DNA of 37,963 nucleotides, taken from positions 12,287-50,249 of the forward strand of contig CADEFQ010000004.1 in assembly GCA_902826635.1 (NCBI GenBank). The letters are read 5' to 3'. Source of the DNA: an uncultured Pseudomonadota bacterium (GTDB taxonomy: Bacteria > Pseudomonadota > Gammaproteobacteria > Steroidobacterales > Steroidobacteraceae). Positions 14,767 to 23,279 of the stretch are shown one piece after another (the first letter of the stretch is position 1; every line of letters starts with the position of its first letter). The position numbers and the translations under genes were made by a program. The notes under the pieces were generated by a model. It was not told the origin of the DNA. It worked only from the letters and a program-made list of their open reading frames with translations, and searched no databases.

Positions 14767-16785
14767 CTAGTCGTTTGCGGCTGCGCGCCGCGCGCCGGTC
14801 GCGAGATCGATGCCCGCTTCCTCGAGTGCCGCGACCAGCGGCGCAAGGTGCGCGCGGTAGCGATCCGCCCGCCGCGATTCCCTGATGGGGTCGCGCGCGT
14901 CGATGCTGCTGAAGGTCGCGATGGGCCGCGGCGAGCGCTGGTAGTCAAGGCATTGCGGTTCCCACTCGAGGCCGCAGAACTGCACCAGTTCCTGCGCCTC
15001 CCGCTCGAAGTCGGCGATGAAGTCTTCGTACTGAACGGCCTTCACCTGAGCCGGATACGCGCGCTGCCAATGTTCGATGAGGCGTGCGTAGAGGCCGTAG
15101 AAATGGCCTATGTCCGCCAGCCGGTGGGCGAATTCCCAATGCTTGCTGAATTCCTGCCGAAAGATCGACAGCCCCGTCTCGACCGGGTCACGGCGCAGCA
15201 TCACGATGCGCGCGTCCGGAAAGAGCTGTGCGATCAGGCCGACCGCCTCGAGGTTGCGCGGGTGCTTGTCGGTCACGCATTCGGCGCTGCCGATGTCCGG
15301 TAACGCCTCGAAATAGTCCTCCGCCCAGCTCCGCAGGAGCGCCGCATCCGGCGCGTTGCCCGCTTCGTCCTGCGCGAGGAAGGCCAGCAGGATCTGGCGC
15401 ATCGCCGCGCGCTCGCCGCACGCAAACACTCTTGAATGCGCGCCGAGCATCGTTTCGACCAGGGTCGTGCCCGAACGCGGCATGCCGACGATGAAAACCG
15501 GTCGCGGCCCCGGCCGCGCAGGCCTCGTGCCCGGACCCGGGCCCGAGTCCGGGCTCGACGGACCCGCGAACACTTCGATGAATCGGGCGATTCGCGCGTC
15601 TTCGCGGGCGCGGTCATAGCCGCGCTCTTCGAGCCGATCACGCTCGAGCGAGAGCGCCTGCCCGAGCTCGCAGGCGGCGAACGCTTCGGACGTGTCGTCG
15701 CGCGCGTCGAGGACATGGGCCGCCACGAACGCCGCCGAGATCCGGTCGTCAATCGCAGCGTCGGTGCGCTGCGCGATCTGCGCGATGACGGCGAATTCAG
15801 CGTCGGTGACATCGCCGCGGCGCACGCGGGCGAGGACCTTGAGCGCAGTCGGATCCTCGGGTGCGCGGTCAAGGCAACGCCGCGCGCAATCTTCGGCTTC
15901 GGCGTAGCGCCCGTAGTACATGTGCAGGAGCGCGAGCTTCGACAGCAGGTCGGGGAGCTGCGGATCAAGTGCCTCGGCGCGACGCAACGCATCGGCGGCG
16001 CGCTCGTAGTCGAGGGCGTGCAGGTAAAACCCGCCGAGCGCTGCCAGCCCGCCGGCAGTGGGCGGCACCAGGCTGAGCGCGTTCAACCACTTCCCGGCGG
16101 CGTCCCGCGGGCGGCCCAGCTCGAAGGCGGCCATCGCGAGATGGCGCCAGGGCTGCGGATTCCCGCGCTCGACGGCACACCAGGCGGCAGCCGTTTTTTC
16201 GAGCTCCACCCAGTACCGCAGCATCGCGAGTCCCTGGCACCACAGTTCGAGGACTTCGACGTCGCCCGAGGCGCGCTTCAACAGCTCATCGAGTATCAGC
16301 AGCGCTTCTGTCGGCCTGCCGCGCGCGAGTTCCAGCCGGGCGAGCCGGGTGATCGGTCCGGATGCGCCCGGATGCGCGTCGTGCGCGCGGTTCCAGGCCT
16401 CGATGGCCCCCTCGAGGTCGCCCTGGCGCTGGGCGATGTCGCCCGCCTTGACCCAGGCGTGCAGGTTCGCGGGATCGCTGTCGAGTACCGTGTGCAGCAC
16501 GCCGAGCGCGCGACCGAAGTCGCCCGCGGCTTCGAGGCCCGCGACGAGATTGAAGCGCAGGTCCATCTTGCGCGGATCGAGTTCGACCGCGCGCTCGAGG
16601 AGCGGCGTGGCTTCCGCAAGGCGTGCGCTCCCGGCCAGCGACAAACCCAGCAGGCTGATGGCCTCGGGGTCGTTGGGCGCGATCGAAAGTGCCTCGCGAT
16701 AGCAGGCTTCTGCCTCGATAAATCGCCGCGCATGCAGCGCGGCGACGCCGCGCTTGATCGCCATGTCGAATCGGGACGCATTCAT
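14767..16785 (-). CDS. TPR-sulfotransferase fusion
   Basis: The 672-residue protein has TPR repeats over ~residues 1-330 (for example AEACYREALSIAPNDPEAIS), then a Pro/Gly-rich linker (SSPDSGPGPGTRPARPGP) and a sulfotransferase domain. The PAPS 5'-phosphosulfate loop is VFIVGMPRSGTTLVETML (430-447), and the 3'-phosphate motif is RRDPVETGLSIF (~531-542). The segment TDKHPRN (~505) fits the usual lysine region. Such TPR-sulfotransferases transfer sulfate from PAPS to an acceptor; tyrosylprotein-type activity is known for related enzymes. The ATG at 16785 fits the TPR start better than 16854. It is divergent from the first TonB-dependent receptor and leads a strand-consistent run with the MATE and coiled-coil genes. 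Confidence 0.88.
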   Translation of the reverse strand: MNASRFDMAIKRGVAALHARRFIEAEACYREALSIAPNDPEAISLLGLSLAGSARLAEATPLLERAVELDPRKMDLRFNLVAGLEAAGDFGRALGVLHTVLDSDPANLHAWVKAGDIAQRQGDLEGAIEAWNRAHDAHPGASGPITRLARLELARGRPTEALLILDELLKRASGDVEVLELWCQGLAMLRYWVELEKTAAAWCAVERGNPQPWRHLAMAAFELGRPRDAAGKWLNALSLVPPTAGGLAALGGFYLHALDYERAADALRRAEALDPQLPDLLSKLALLHMYYGRYAEAEDCARRCLDRAPEDPTALKVLARVRRGDVTDAEFAVIAQIAQRTDAAIDDRISAAFVAAHVLDARDDTSEAFAACELGQALSLERDRLEERGYDRAREDARIARFIEVFAGPSSPDSGPGPGTRPARPGPRPVFIVGMPRSGTTLVETMLGAHSRVFACGERAAMRQILLAFLAQDEAGNAPDAALLRSWAEDYFEALPDIGSAECVTDKHPRNLEAVGLIAQLFPDARIVMLRRDPVETGLSIFRQEFSKHWEFAHRLADIGHFYGLYARLIEHWQRAYPAQVKAVQYEDFIADFEREAQELVQFCGLEWEPQCLDYQRSPRPIATFSSIDARDPIRESRRADRYRAHLAPLVAALEEAGIDLATGARRAAAND

Positions 16786-17139
16786 GGGGTCGCAAGCATA
16801 GGGAATTCGCTGCGCGCGCGCGCGGTGGCGGCGAGACCGCATCGCGATAGCCATTGTTGGTGCTCAACCACACCCCGCCGTTCGTCGCAAATTCCGGCCG
16901 CGAAGCGAGTGTTTTCCGGGGTCGAAGCGACACGCCCAATCCGTTCAAGCGTTTGGCGCCGCTTTGAGTCTTTGTTGCTTTCGCACCACGAAACTTGTAA
17001 CTGCGACAAGTGTTGCTTAATAATCGGGCCCAACGCGAGGACCGGTCGGATACTGGTGGGGTTTCGGGGCCACCCTCGCACGATGATTACAACGATGACT
17101 TATCAGAACGGCCACACCGTTCGCGGGAGGATCTAGATA
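16786..17139. promoter_or_regulatory. 354-bp divergent intergenic region (TPR-sulfotransferase / TonB receptor)
   Basis: No convincing gene lies here. The right half is the control region of the first TonB receptor: a sigma-70-like promoter near 16995-17023, the dyad ACTTGT/ACAAGT (16993-16998/17006-17011), and the ribosome site GGGAGG at 17125-17130. I see no clear promoter for the minus-strand gene. Confidence 0.6.
16995..17023 (+). promoter_or_regulatory. candidate sigma-70 promoter with overlapping operator dyad
   Basis: TTGTAA (16995-17000), a 17-nt spacer and TAATAA (17018-17023) form a reasonable -35/-10 pair ~115 bp upstream of the TonB receptor. The perfect dyad ACTTGT-N7-ACAAGT (16993-17011) overlaps the -35, so a bound regulator would block it. 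This AT-richer patch stands out in a GC-rich region. Confidence 0.4.
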
Positions 17140-20100
17140 ATGGAGATGAACAGCCACGTTCGACGCGCAGTTCGTCGAGCGCTCGTATTGAGTGCAGTTA
17201 CTGCTGCCAGCGCCTCGATTCCGGCGCTCGCGCAAGATCAGGATGCTGCGGATGCGGTCGACACCGTCGTCGTCACCGGTTCGCGCATTCGCTCAGCCAA
17301 CCTCGAGGGCACGACGCCCGTCACGCAGGTCACGAGCCAGGACATCGCGACCCAGGGTGTGACCCGCGTCGAGGACCTCGTCAACCAGCTCCCGCAGGCC
17401 TTCGCCGCGCAGAACGCGAACGTCTCGAACGGCTCGGCCGGCACGGCCACCATCAACCTGCGTGGCCTCGGTTCGCCGCGCACCCTCGTGCTGATCGACG
17501 GCCGGCGCCTGCCTTATGGCGGCGTCACCAATTCGGCGCCTGACCTCAACGCGATCCCGAGCGCCATGGTCGAACGCGTCGACGTGCTGACCGGCGGCGC
17601 ATCCGCCGTGTACGGTTCGGACGCCGTCGCGGGTGTCGTCAACTTCATCATGAAGAAGGACTTCGAGGGCGTGCAGATCGACGCCCAGTACGGGTTCTAC
17701 CAGCACAACAACGACTTCGGCGGCCCTGGCGCCACGAAGTTGCGCGATGTGATCGCGGGTCGCGCAGCGACCAACCCGGCGCAGTTCGCGCTGCCGCCGG
17801 ACAATGTCACGGACGGCTACGGCAAGAGCATCCATTTCATGATGGGTGTCAACTCGGCCGACGGTCGCGGCAACATCACGCTGTATGGCGGTGTCGAGGA
17901 CCAGGACCAGATCCTCGAGCGCGATCGTGACTACTCGGCCTGCTCGCTGAACGTTACCACCCCGATGGACACCTCGTTCTCGTGCGGTGGCTCGAGCACG
18001 TCCTATCCCGGTCGCATGACCGACTTCGGCTCGAACAACAACTCCAACAACGGTCCTGACGGCATTGCGGGGACCCCCGACGACGTGCCGGATACCAATC
18101 CGCTGCCGTCGTTCAACCTGACGCCGCAGGCCGGCACGGGCGCGGGGAGCTTCCGCAACTTCAACAACTCGCTCGACCAGTACAACTTCGGTCCGGTCAA
18201 CCACTTCCTGCGCCCGAGCCGCCGCTACAACCTCGGCGCGGCGGGCCACTTCGAGTTGAACGAACACGCCGATGTGTACAGCCGGCTCGCTTACACGAAC
18301 TACAACTCGACCGCGCAGATTGCGCCGGGCGGCATCTTCATTGGCGACCAGTCGACCATCAACTGCGGCAACCCGCTGATGTCGGCGCAGTTGAAGACCG
18401 CGATCGGTTGCGATGTCGATCCTGCGGCCAATGAGTCGGTGCCGATGTACATCGGCCGCCGCAACGTCGAAGGCGGCGGGCGCGTGCAGATCTTCGAGAA
18501 GTCGGTGTATTCCGGCCTGATCGGCGTGCGCGGCGACATCACCCCGGCGTGGCAGTACGACGTGTCCGCTCAGTTCTCGAGCGGCGTCGGCAGCCAGAAG
18601 ACGGGTGGTTACTTCGTCAAGGAGCGCCTCAAGCGGGCGCTGGACGTCGTTGACGTGAACGGCGTGCCGACCTGCCAGTCGGTGCTGGACGGCACTGATA
18701 CGGGCTGCGTGCCGTACAACGTGTTCAACCCGAACGGCGTCACCCCGGCGCAGCTCGCCTACGTGCAGGCGCAGGGTATCCAGACCGGCACGATCAGCCA
18801 AGAAGTGTATACCGGCCAGGTGACCGGCGATCTCGGCTGGAAGCTCCCGAGCGCGACCGAATCGATCAAGGTGGCGGCGGGTGCCGAGTACCGGCGCGAC
18901 TCACTGCGCAACGACGTCGATGCGCTGCAGGAGCAGAATGCCCTGTCGGGTGCCGGCGGCGCCACGATTGGCATCTCGGGCTCGACCAAGGTCGTCGACC
19001 TCTTCGGCGAAGTGCGGGTCCCGCTCGTGCAGGACAAGCCGGGCTTCGACGAGTTGGCCCTCGACGGCGCGTATCGTTACTCCGATTACGGCGACGTCAC
19101 GACCGACACCTACAAGATTGGCCTCGAATGGGCGCCCGTGCAGGACATCAAGCTCCGCGGGAGCTTCCAGCGCGCGGTGCGTGCGGCGAACATCGTCGAG
19201 TTGTTCACCGCCCAGGGCCTCAACCTGTTCGATGCGGACGGCGATCCCTGCGGTGCGCAGACCCCGAATCCGAACGCCACTCAAGCCGAGTGCGTCGCGA
19301 CGGGCATGCCGGCGAACCAGTATCACTCTGGTTCGCTCGACAGCCCGGCCGGGCAGTACAACTTCCTGCAGGGCGGCAGCACGACGCTGACGCCGGAAGA
19401 GTCGGACACGAAGACGGTCGGCTTCATCCTGCAGCCGCGCTTCCTGCCGAAGTTCAGCATGTCGGTCGACTGGTTCAACATCAAGATCGACAACACGATC
19501 TCGACCGTGGGCCCGACCGTCACGTTCGATGCCTGCTACACGAACAACGACCCGGTCGCCTGCGCGCGCATCCAGCGCAATCCGCAGAGCGGCAATCTCT
19601 GGGCCGGTGACGTGGGCCGCGTGGTCGATCTCAACACGAACATCGGTTCGCTCGAGACGACCGGCTACGACATCAACATGAACTACGCCGGAGTCGAGAT
19701 CGGTGCGGCCGGAAGCCTGAGCTTCAACCTGACCGGCACCTACCTCGAGGAACTCGTCACGGATCCGGGTAGCCCGGGCACCGCTGCCTACGATTGCGCC
19801 GGCAAGTTCTCCTCGTCGTGCGCCTCCGGCACGGCCGGTGTGCCCAGCCCGCGGTGGCGCCACCATGCCCGCCTCGGCTGGCAGTCGCCGTGGCCGCTCG
19901 ACATGTCGCTGACGTGGCGCTACTACTCGGAAGTGACGCAGTTCGGCGTGGCCACGAATTCGACACGCATCGACCGCGTGCTCGGCGCGCAGAGCTACCT
20001 CGACCTCTCGGGTAACTACGCAGTCACGGACAAGGCCTCGATCCTCGTGGGTATCAACAATATCCTCGACGACGATCCGCCGCTGAGCGGCTCGGTTGGC

Positions 20101-20184
20101 ACGACCGGCAACGGCAACACGTATCCGCAGCTGTACGATGCCATGGGTCGTTTCATCTTCATCCGCGGCAAGATCGCGTTCTGA
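17140..20184 (+). CDS. TonB-dependent outer-membrane receptor (first)
   Basis: The 1014-residue protein has a signal peptide ending at ~31 (SIPALAQ), a TonB box-like DTVVVTGSRI (41-50), a plug domain (~55-170; INLRGLGSPRTLVLIDGRR and YGSDAVAGVVNFI) and a long beta-barrel ending in Phe. The barrel resembles that of large TonB receptors of Steroidobacter/Caulobacter type. Several predicted extracellular loops carry closely paired cysteines (NCGNPL...GCDVD, PTCQSV...GCVPYN, DPCGAQ...ECVATG, DACYTN...ACARI), suggesting loop disulfides. The loops are also rich in Asp and Asn. The ligand is unknown. GGGAGG lies 9 nt before ATG 17140, and a strong terminator follows. A sulfotransferase-like gene starts immediately after. 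Confidence 0.95.
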   Translation: MEMNSHVRRAVRRALVLSAVTAASASIPALAQDQDAADAVDTVVVTGSRIRSANLEGTTPVTQVTSQDIATQGVTRVEDLVNQLPQAFAAQNANVSNGSAGTATINLRGLGSPRTLVLIDGRRLPYGGVTNSAPDLNAIPSAMVERVDVLTGGASAVYGSDAVAGVVNFIMKKDFEGVQIDAQYGFYQHNNDFGGPGATKLRDVIAGRAATNPAQFALPPDNVTDGYGKSIHFMMGVNSADGRGNITLYGGVEDQDQILERDRDYSACSLNVTTPMDTSFSCGGSSTSYPGRMTDFGSNNNSNNGPDGIAGTPDDVPDTNPLPSFNLTPQAGTGAGSFRNFNNSLDQYNFGPVNHFLRPSRRYNLGAAGHFELNEHADVYSRLAYTNYNSTAQIAPGGIFIGDQSTINCGNPLMSAQLKTAIGCDVDPAANESVPMYIGRRNVEGGGRVQIFEKSVYSGLIGVRGDITPAWQYDVSAQFSSGVGSQKTGGYFVKERLKRALDVVDVNGVPTCQSVLDGTDTGCVPYNVFNPNGVTPAQLAYVQAQGIQTGTISQEVYTGQVTGDLGWKLPSATESIKVAAGAEYRRDSLRNDVDALQEQNALSGAGGATIGISGSTKVVDLFGEVRVPLVQDKPGFDELALDGAYRYSDYGDVTTDTYKIGLEWAPVQDIKLRGSFQRAVRAANIVELFTAQGLNLFDADGDPCGAQTPNPNATQAECVATGMPANQYHSGSLDSPAGQYNFLQGGSTTLTPEESDTKTVGFILQPRFLPKFSMSVDWFNIKIDNTISTVGPTVTFDACYTNNDPVACARIQRNPQSGNLWAGDVGRVVDLNTNIGSLETTGYDINMNYAGVEIGAAGSLSFNLTGTYLEELVTDPGSPGTAAYDCAGKFSSSCASGTAGVPSPRWRHHARLGWQSPWPLDMSLTWRYYSEVTQFGVATNSTRIDRVLGAQSYLDLSGNYAVTDKASILVGINNILDDDPPLSGSVGTTGNGNTYPQLYDAMGRFIFIRGKIAF

Positions 20185-20225
20185 TCGGGGTCTCAACGAA
20201 AACGATCTGAACGTGTCTGAAACTG

Positions 20226-20259
20226 GCGGCGGTTCCGAAAGGAACCGCCGCTTTTTTTT
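20226..20259 (+). terminator. strong intrinsic terminator after the first TonB receptor
   Basis: A perfect 11-bp stem (GCGGCGGTTCC at 20226-20236, GGAACCGCCGC at 20241-20251) with a GAAA tetraloop is followed by eight T residues (20252-20259). The next gene's ATG lies only 13 nt beyond the T run, so it is either read through at a low level or has another start. Confidence 0.93.
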
Positions 20260-20272
20260 GAGTCCCGGCACC

Positions 20273-21271
20273 ATGCTTTATCCGTTCAAACTGGACCTCG
20301 AGCGCAGCCGGGTGCTGCAGATCGAAATGGACGAGGCCGCGTTTCGCGCGGCGAGCTTTCTCGACGACCGCATCCTGACGCCGGCGACCCGGGGCGCCTG
20401 GGCGCCGCTTTCGGACCTGATGGCGGCTACGGCCGTTTCGGTACGAGGGGACGCGCGCCCGCTGCATTTCATCTTCCATACGGGGCACGTTGGTTCGACC
20501 CTCGTGAGCCGCCTGCTCGATGAGACCGGCCGCGTGCTCCCGCTTCGCGAACCCTTGCCGCTGCGTACGTTGGCCGCCGCCCACGACGCCTTGCAGGGTG
20601 GCGGGCTGGACCCGGATCCGGCGTCGATGACGCCGGCCCAGTTCGACGCGCTGCTCGCGATGCTCCTTCGCCTCTGGAGCCTGGGCTACGCCACGACGGA
20701 GGCGGTGATCCTCAAGGCGACGAGCAGCGCCGCGCGCCTCGCGCCGGCGCTGCTCAATGCCGCGCGCGACTCTAGGGCCATCTATCTCAACCTGCGGGCC
20801 GAACCGTACCTCGCGACGCTGCTCGCAGGACAAAACTCGCCAATCGACCTGCGCGGGCACGCGCCCGAGCGTCTGCGTCGCCTCGCGGCCCGGTTGGCGT
20901 CGCCGCTTCCAGCGCTCGGGGACCTGTCACTGGGTGAGCTGGCGGCACTCAGCTGGCTCGCCGAGACACTGACCCAGCAGGATTTGATCGCGCGGTATCC
21001 GACGCGGGTGGTGGGCATCGATTTCGATGCGTTTCTCGCCGATGTCGCAGGGCACTTGCAGGGCATCCTCGCGCATTTCAGGCTGCCGCAGGATCCGGAG
21101 TGTCTCGGCGCACTGCTGCGAAGTCCGGTGCTGACGCGCTATTCAAAGGCGCCGGAACACCCTTACGACCCGGCATTGCGGGCCGAAGTCCTGCAAGATG
21201 CGCGACGGCACCATCGCGGCGAAATCGGGAAGGGCTTGCGCCTGCTCGAACGCCTTCACGCCGCGGGCTAG
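20273..21271 (+). CDS. sulfotransferase-like P-loop protein
   Basis: The 332-residue product has a PAPS-binding-type loop, FHTGHVGSTLVSRLL (68-82), following a predicted beta strand (PLHFI), and a later ILKATSSAARLAP...RAIYLNLRAEPY region that matches the expected lysine and 3'-phosphate segments of sulfotransferases in position. It differs from the canonical PRSGTT loop, having HVGSTL. No TPR region is present. The ATG at 20273 is just beyond the terminator and has no ribosome site, so the true start may be different (Met19 or Met50). It converges with the TPR-ASPH gene, 7 bp away. Acceptor unknown. Confidence 0.72.
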   Translation: MLYPFKLDLERSRVLQIEMDEAAFRAASFLDDRILTPATRGAWAPLSDLMAATAVSVRGDARPLHFIFHTGHVGSTLVSRLLDETGRVLPLREPLPLRTLAAAHDALQGGGLDPDPASMTPAQFDALLAMLLRLWSLGYATTEAVILKATSSAARLAPALLNAARDSRAIYLNLRAEPYLATLLAGQNSPIDLRGHAPERLRRLAARLASPLPALGDLSLGELAALSWLAETLTQQDLIARYPTRVVGIDFDAFLADVAGHLQGILAHFRLPQDPECLGALLRSPVLTRYSKAPEHPYDPALRAEVLQDARRHHRGEIGKGLRLLERLHAAG

Positions 21272-21278
21272 CCGCTCC

Positions 21279-22589
21279 TCAGAGCCCGGAGCGCTTCAGG
21301 CCCGTTCCGTAGTACTCGCTCATGCCGGAAATCACCGCGCTGACCATCGCGCGTTCCTCGGCGCGGATGTCCGGGTTCCAGACGTCGAAAATCAATACCG
21401 CCCGAGGCTCGTCGCTGTCGTTCCAGGCCTCATGCTCGATCGTGTCGTCGAACACGAATGCCTTGCCCGGTTCCCATTGCCGCTGTTCGCCGCCGACACG
21501 AAACCCGCAACCGGGCGGGATGATCAACGGCACGTGCACGATCAGGCGCGAGTTGTAGACGCCGGTGTGAGGCGGGATCCGGGTCCTCGCGTCGAGGATC
21601 GAAAACACTGCGTTGGGGCTCACGCCCGGTACTTCGCAACGAGGCCAGCCCTCGAGCGCGGCCGCGGTGCGGGGGCACCGCGCGAGATGCTCGGGATGGG
21701 CGACGCCCTCCCGCCACAGGTAGTACACGCTCCAACGGCGCGACCGATTCAGCTCGCGCCACTTCTCCTCGATCGAGCGGCCGTTTCCCAGCGAAATATA
21801 CGGCTCGAGGTCCGCGTCATCGTCGGCCATGACGCCGACCAGTTCGGTGCGTATGTCGCCCGTCGCGGCTTCGATCGAATCCAGCCACGGGAACCCGGTG
21901 CGGTCATGGAACTCGATCGCCGCCAGCTGCGGGAAATACAGGAACGACGGTTGCTGCTGATAGACGCGCTGCTTCTGCATCAGGATCGCGAGGCATCGAT
22001 CGAACCGATGCAGCGGTACCGAACCGTACCCGGCACGCAGGCCCGTCAGCCGCTCTTCCAGGAACGACTCGAGCTTGCGGTTGTTGGCTTCGACGACCTG
22101 CCTTGCATGAACCAGCACATCTCGCATCCACGCAGGCACCGGAGTCGTCGGCGCAATCGACTGCAGCGCAATTCGATAGGTGTACGCGGCCGCGCGTGCC
22201 TCCCCCTGCAGCTCCTGGACCGACGCCTTTTGCAGCAAGGCCCGCAGGTTCGCCGGCTCGATGGCCAGCGCCTGATCGAGCGCCCGCAGCTCTTCGTCGG
22301 GGCGATTGAGCCCTCGCGAGGCCGCGGCGAGATTGATCCACAGGGAAGAGTTCGAAGAATCGCTCCGGACGGCTTGCGCAAACAATTCGTGAGCGCGCGC
22401 CGGCTCGCCGGAGCGCAGCAGGCGCTCGCCGATCTCGTTCAGTACGAGTGGATGTTGTGGCGCTTCCTCTTCCGCCTGCCGCATCAGTCTCGCGGCCTCG
22501 TCCGTGCGGCCATTCGCAAGCGCCTGGTGCGCCAAATCGATCAGTGCCGGAATCCGCTCGCCGCCCTCTACGGTCGCATTGGCTCCCAT
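21279..22589 (-). CDS. TPR-aspartyl/asparaginyl beta-hydroxylase (ASPH-like), copy 1
   Basis: The 436-residue protein has TPR helices (~15-200) and an ASPH-type oxygenase domain at the C-terminus, the same order as in animal ASPH. The domain shows RIPPHTGVYNSRLIVHVPLI with His341 and Gly343, then FDDTIEHEAWN with His386, and Arg396 ten residues later, which should bind 2-oxoglutarate. The HxG...H spacing (45) and the WxxGK and FDVWNP pieces match human ASPH, which uses only two histidines to hold iron. It would hydroxylate Asp or Asn in a protein target. It is the last gene of a three-gene minus operon, 11 bp after the PKHD hydroxylase. ATG 22589 fits better than the longer frame. Confidence 0.88.
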   Translation of the reverse strand: MGANATVEGGERIPALIDLAHQALANGRTDEAARLMRQAEEEAPQHPLVLNEIGERLLRSGEPARAHELFAQAVRSDSSNSSLWINLAAASRGLNRPDEELRALDQALAIEPANLRALLQKASVQELQGEARAAAYTYRIALQSIAPTTPVPAWMRDVLVHARQVVEANNRKLESFLEERLTGLRAGYGSVPLHRFDRCLAILMQKQRVYQQQPSFLYFPQLAAIEFHDRTGFPWLDSIEAATGDIRTELVGVMADDDADLEPYISLGNGRSIEEKWRELNRSRRWSVYYLWREGVAHPEHLARCPRTAAALEGWPRCEVPGVSPNAVFSILDARTRIPPHTGVYNSRLIVHVPLIIPPGCGFRVGGEQRQWEPGKAFVFDDTIEHEAWNDSDEPRAVLIFDVWNPDIRAEERAMVSAVISGMSEYYGTGLKRSGL

Positions 22590-22600
22590 GCCGCGCCCGC

Positions 22601-23266
22601 TCAGCTCGAAGCCCACATGCGCATCAGGTTCTGCCGCACGACGTCGAGCCGCACGCGGTTCTCCCACTTCATGGTGTTGCCCTCGAGCGCCGCGAGCTCG
22701 TTCAGCTCGTAAACCTGCGTGCGCTGGTGTTGATCGGCGATCAGGCTCTCGATGAAAGTGATCGAGACGAGGCGGCGACCGGAACGCACCGGCACGACCT
22801 CGTGCGGCGTGGTCGAGGGGTAGACGATGGCCTCGCCCGGCTCGCCCTTGAACGCGAAGCTGTGGTTGCCGACGCCGATCGAGAGCTCACCGCCCTCATA
22901 GGTCGCGGGGTCGGCGATGAACACCGTGCAGGAAAGATCCGATCGCATGCGCACATTGCCGATCTGGATCAACGCGGAATCGGCGTGGGTGCCGTACTTC
23001 ATGCCCGGCTCGTAGCGGCACAGCAGCGGTGGCGCAACGCGCTTCGGCATCGCGAAATCGGCAAACTCGCGCGAGCGCGAGAATGCGGTGCCCACGATCT
23101 GCACGGATTCGGCGTACTTCGGATCGGCTGCATCCGCCTGCAGGTTCTGCTTGGTGAGGTTCGCGGGGTTTGACACGCGGCCTTCGACGAAATGCAGTTC
23201 GCCGGCCAGCGCACCGAGTCGCGCCACCTCCGCGGGCGACAGCAGGTTCCTGATCTTGAGCAGCAT
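22601..23266 (-). CDS. PKHD-type (PiuC-like) Fe(II)/2-oxoglutarate dioxygenase
   Basis: The 221-residue protein matches the PKHD/PiuC hydroxylase family in length and layout. Iron ligands are His94 and Asp96 (KYGTHADSALI) and His155 (PHEVVPV), with Arg165 following for 2-oxoglutarate. The start MLLKIRNLLSPAEVARL and the ending with repeated helices are typical. PiuC relatives are often found next to TonB receptors and iron-uptake genes. It sits between two TPR-ASPH genes (13 bp after the upstream one, 11 bp before the next). All ligands are present, so it should be active. Its target is unknown; the family also includes enzymes modifying small molecules. Confidence 0.93.
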   Translation of the reverse strand: MLLKIRNLLSPAEVARLGALAGELHFVEGRVSNPANLTKQNLQADAADPKYAESVQIVGTAFSRSREFADFAMPKRVAPPLLCRYEPGMKYGTHADSALIQIGNVRMRSDLSCTVFIADPATYEGGELSIGVGNHSFAFKGEPGEAIVYPSTTPHEVVPVRSGRRLVSITFIESLIADQHQRTQVYELNELAALEGNTMKWENRVRLDVVRQNLMRMWASS

Positions 23267-23279
23267 CGGCGGCGGGCTC

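Noticed and set aside
13927-15303. A long plus-strand frame opposite the MATE and TPR-sulfotransferase genes
   Set aside because: It spans two real genes on the other strand and is made of Arg, Glu and Asp runs typical of antisense translation.
17083-17136. A 17-codon leader frame ending three bases before the first TonB receptor
   Set aside because: It has no ribosome site and no notable codon run. Its end simply contains the receptor's own ribosome site, so chance is likely.
17293-18801. A 502-codon minus-strand frame opposite the first TonB receptor
   Set aside because: Same reason: an antisense shadow of a strong receptor gene with low-complexity composition.
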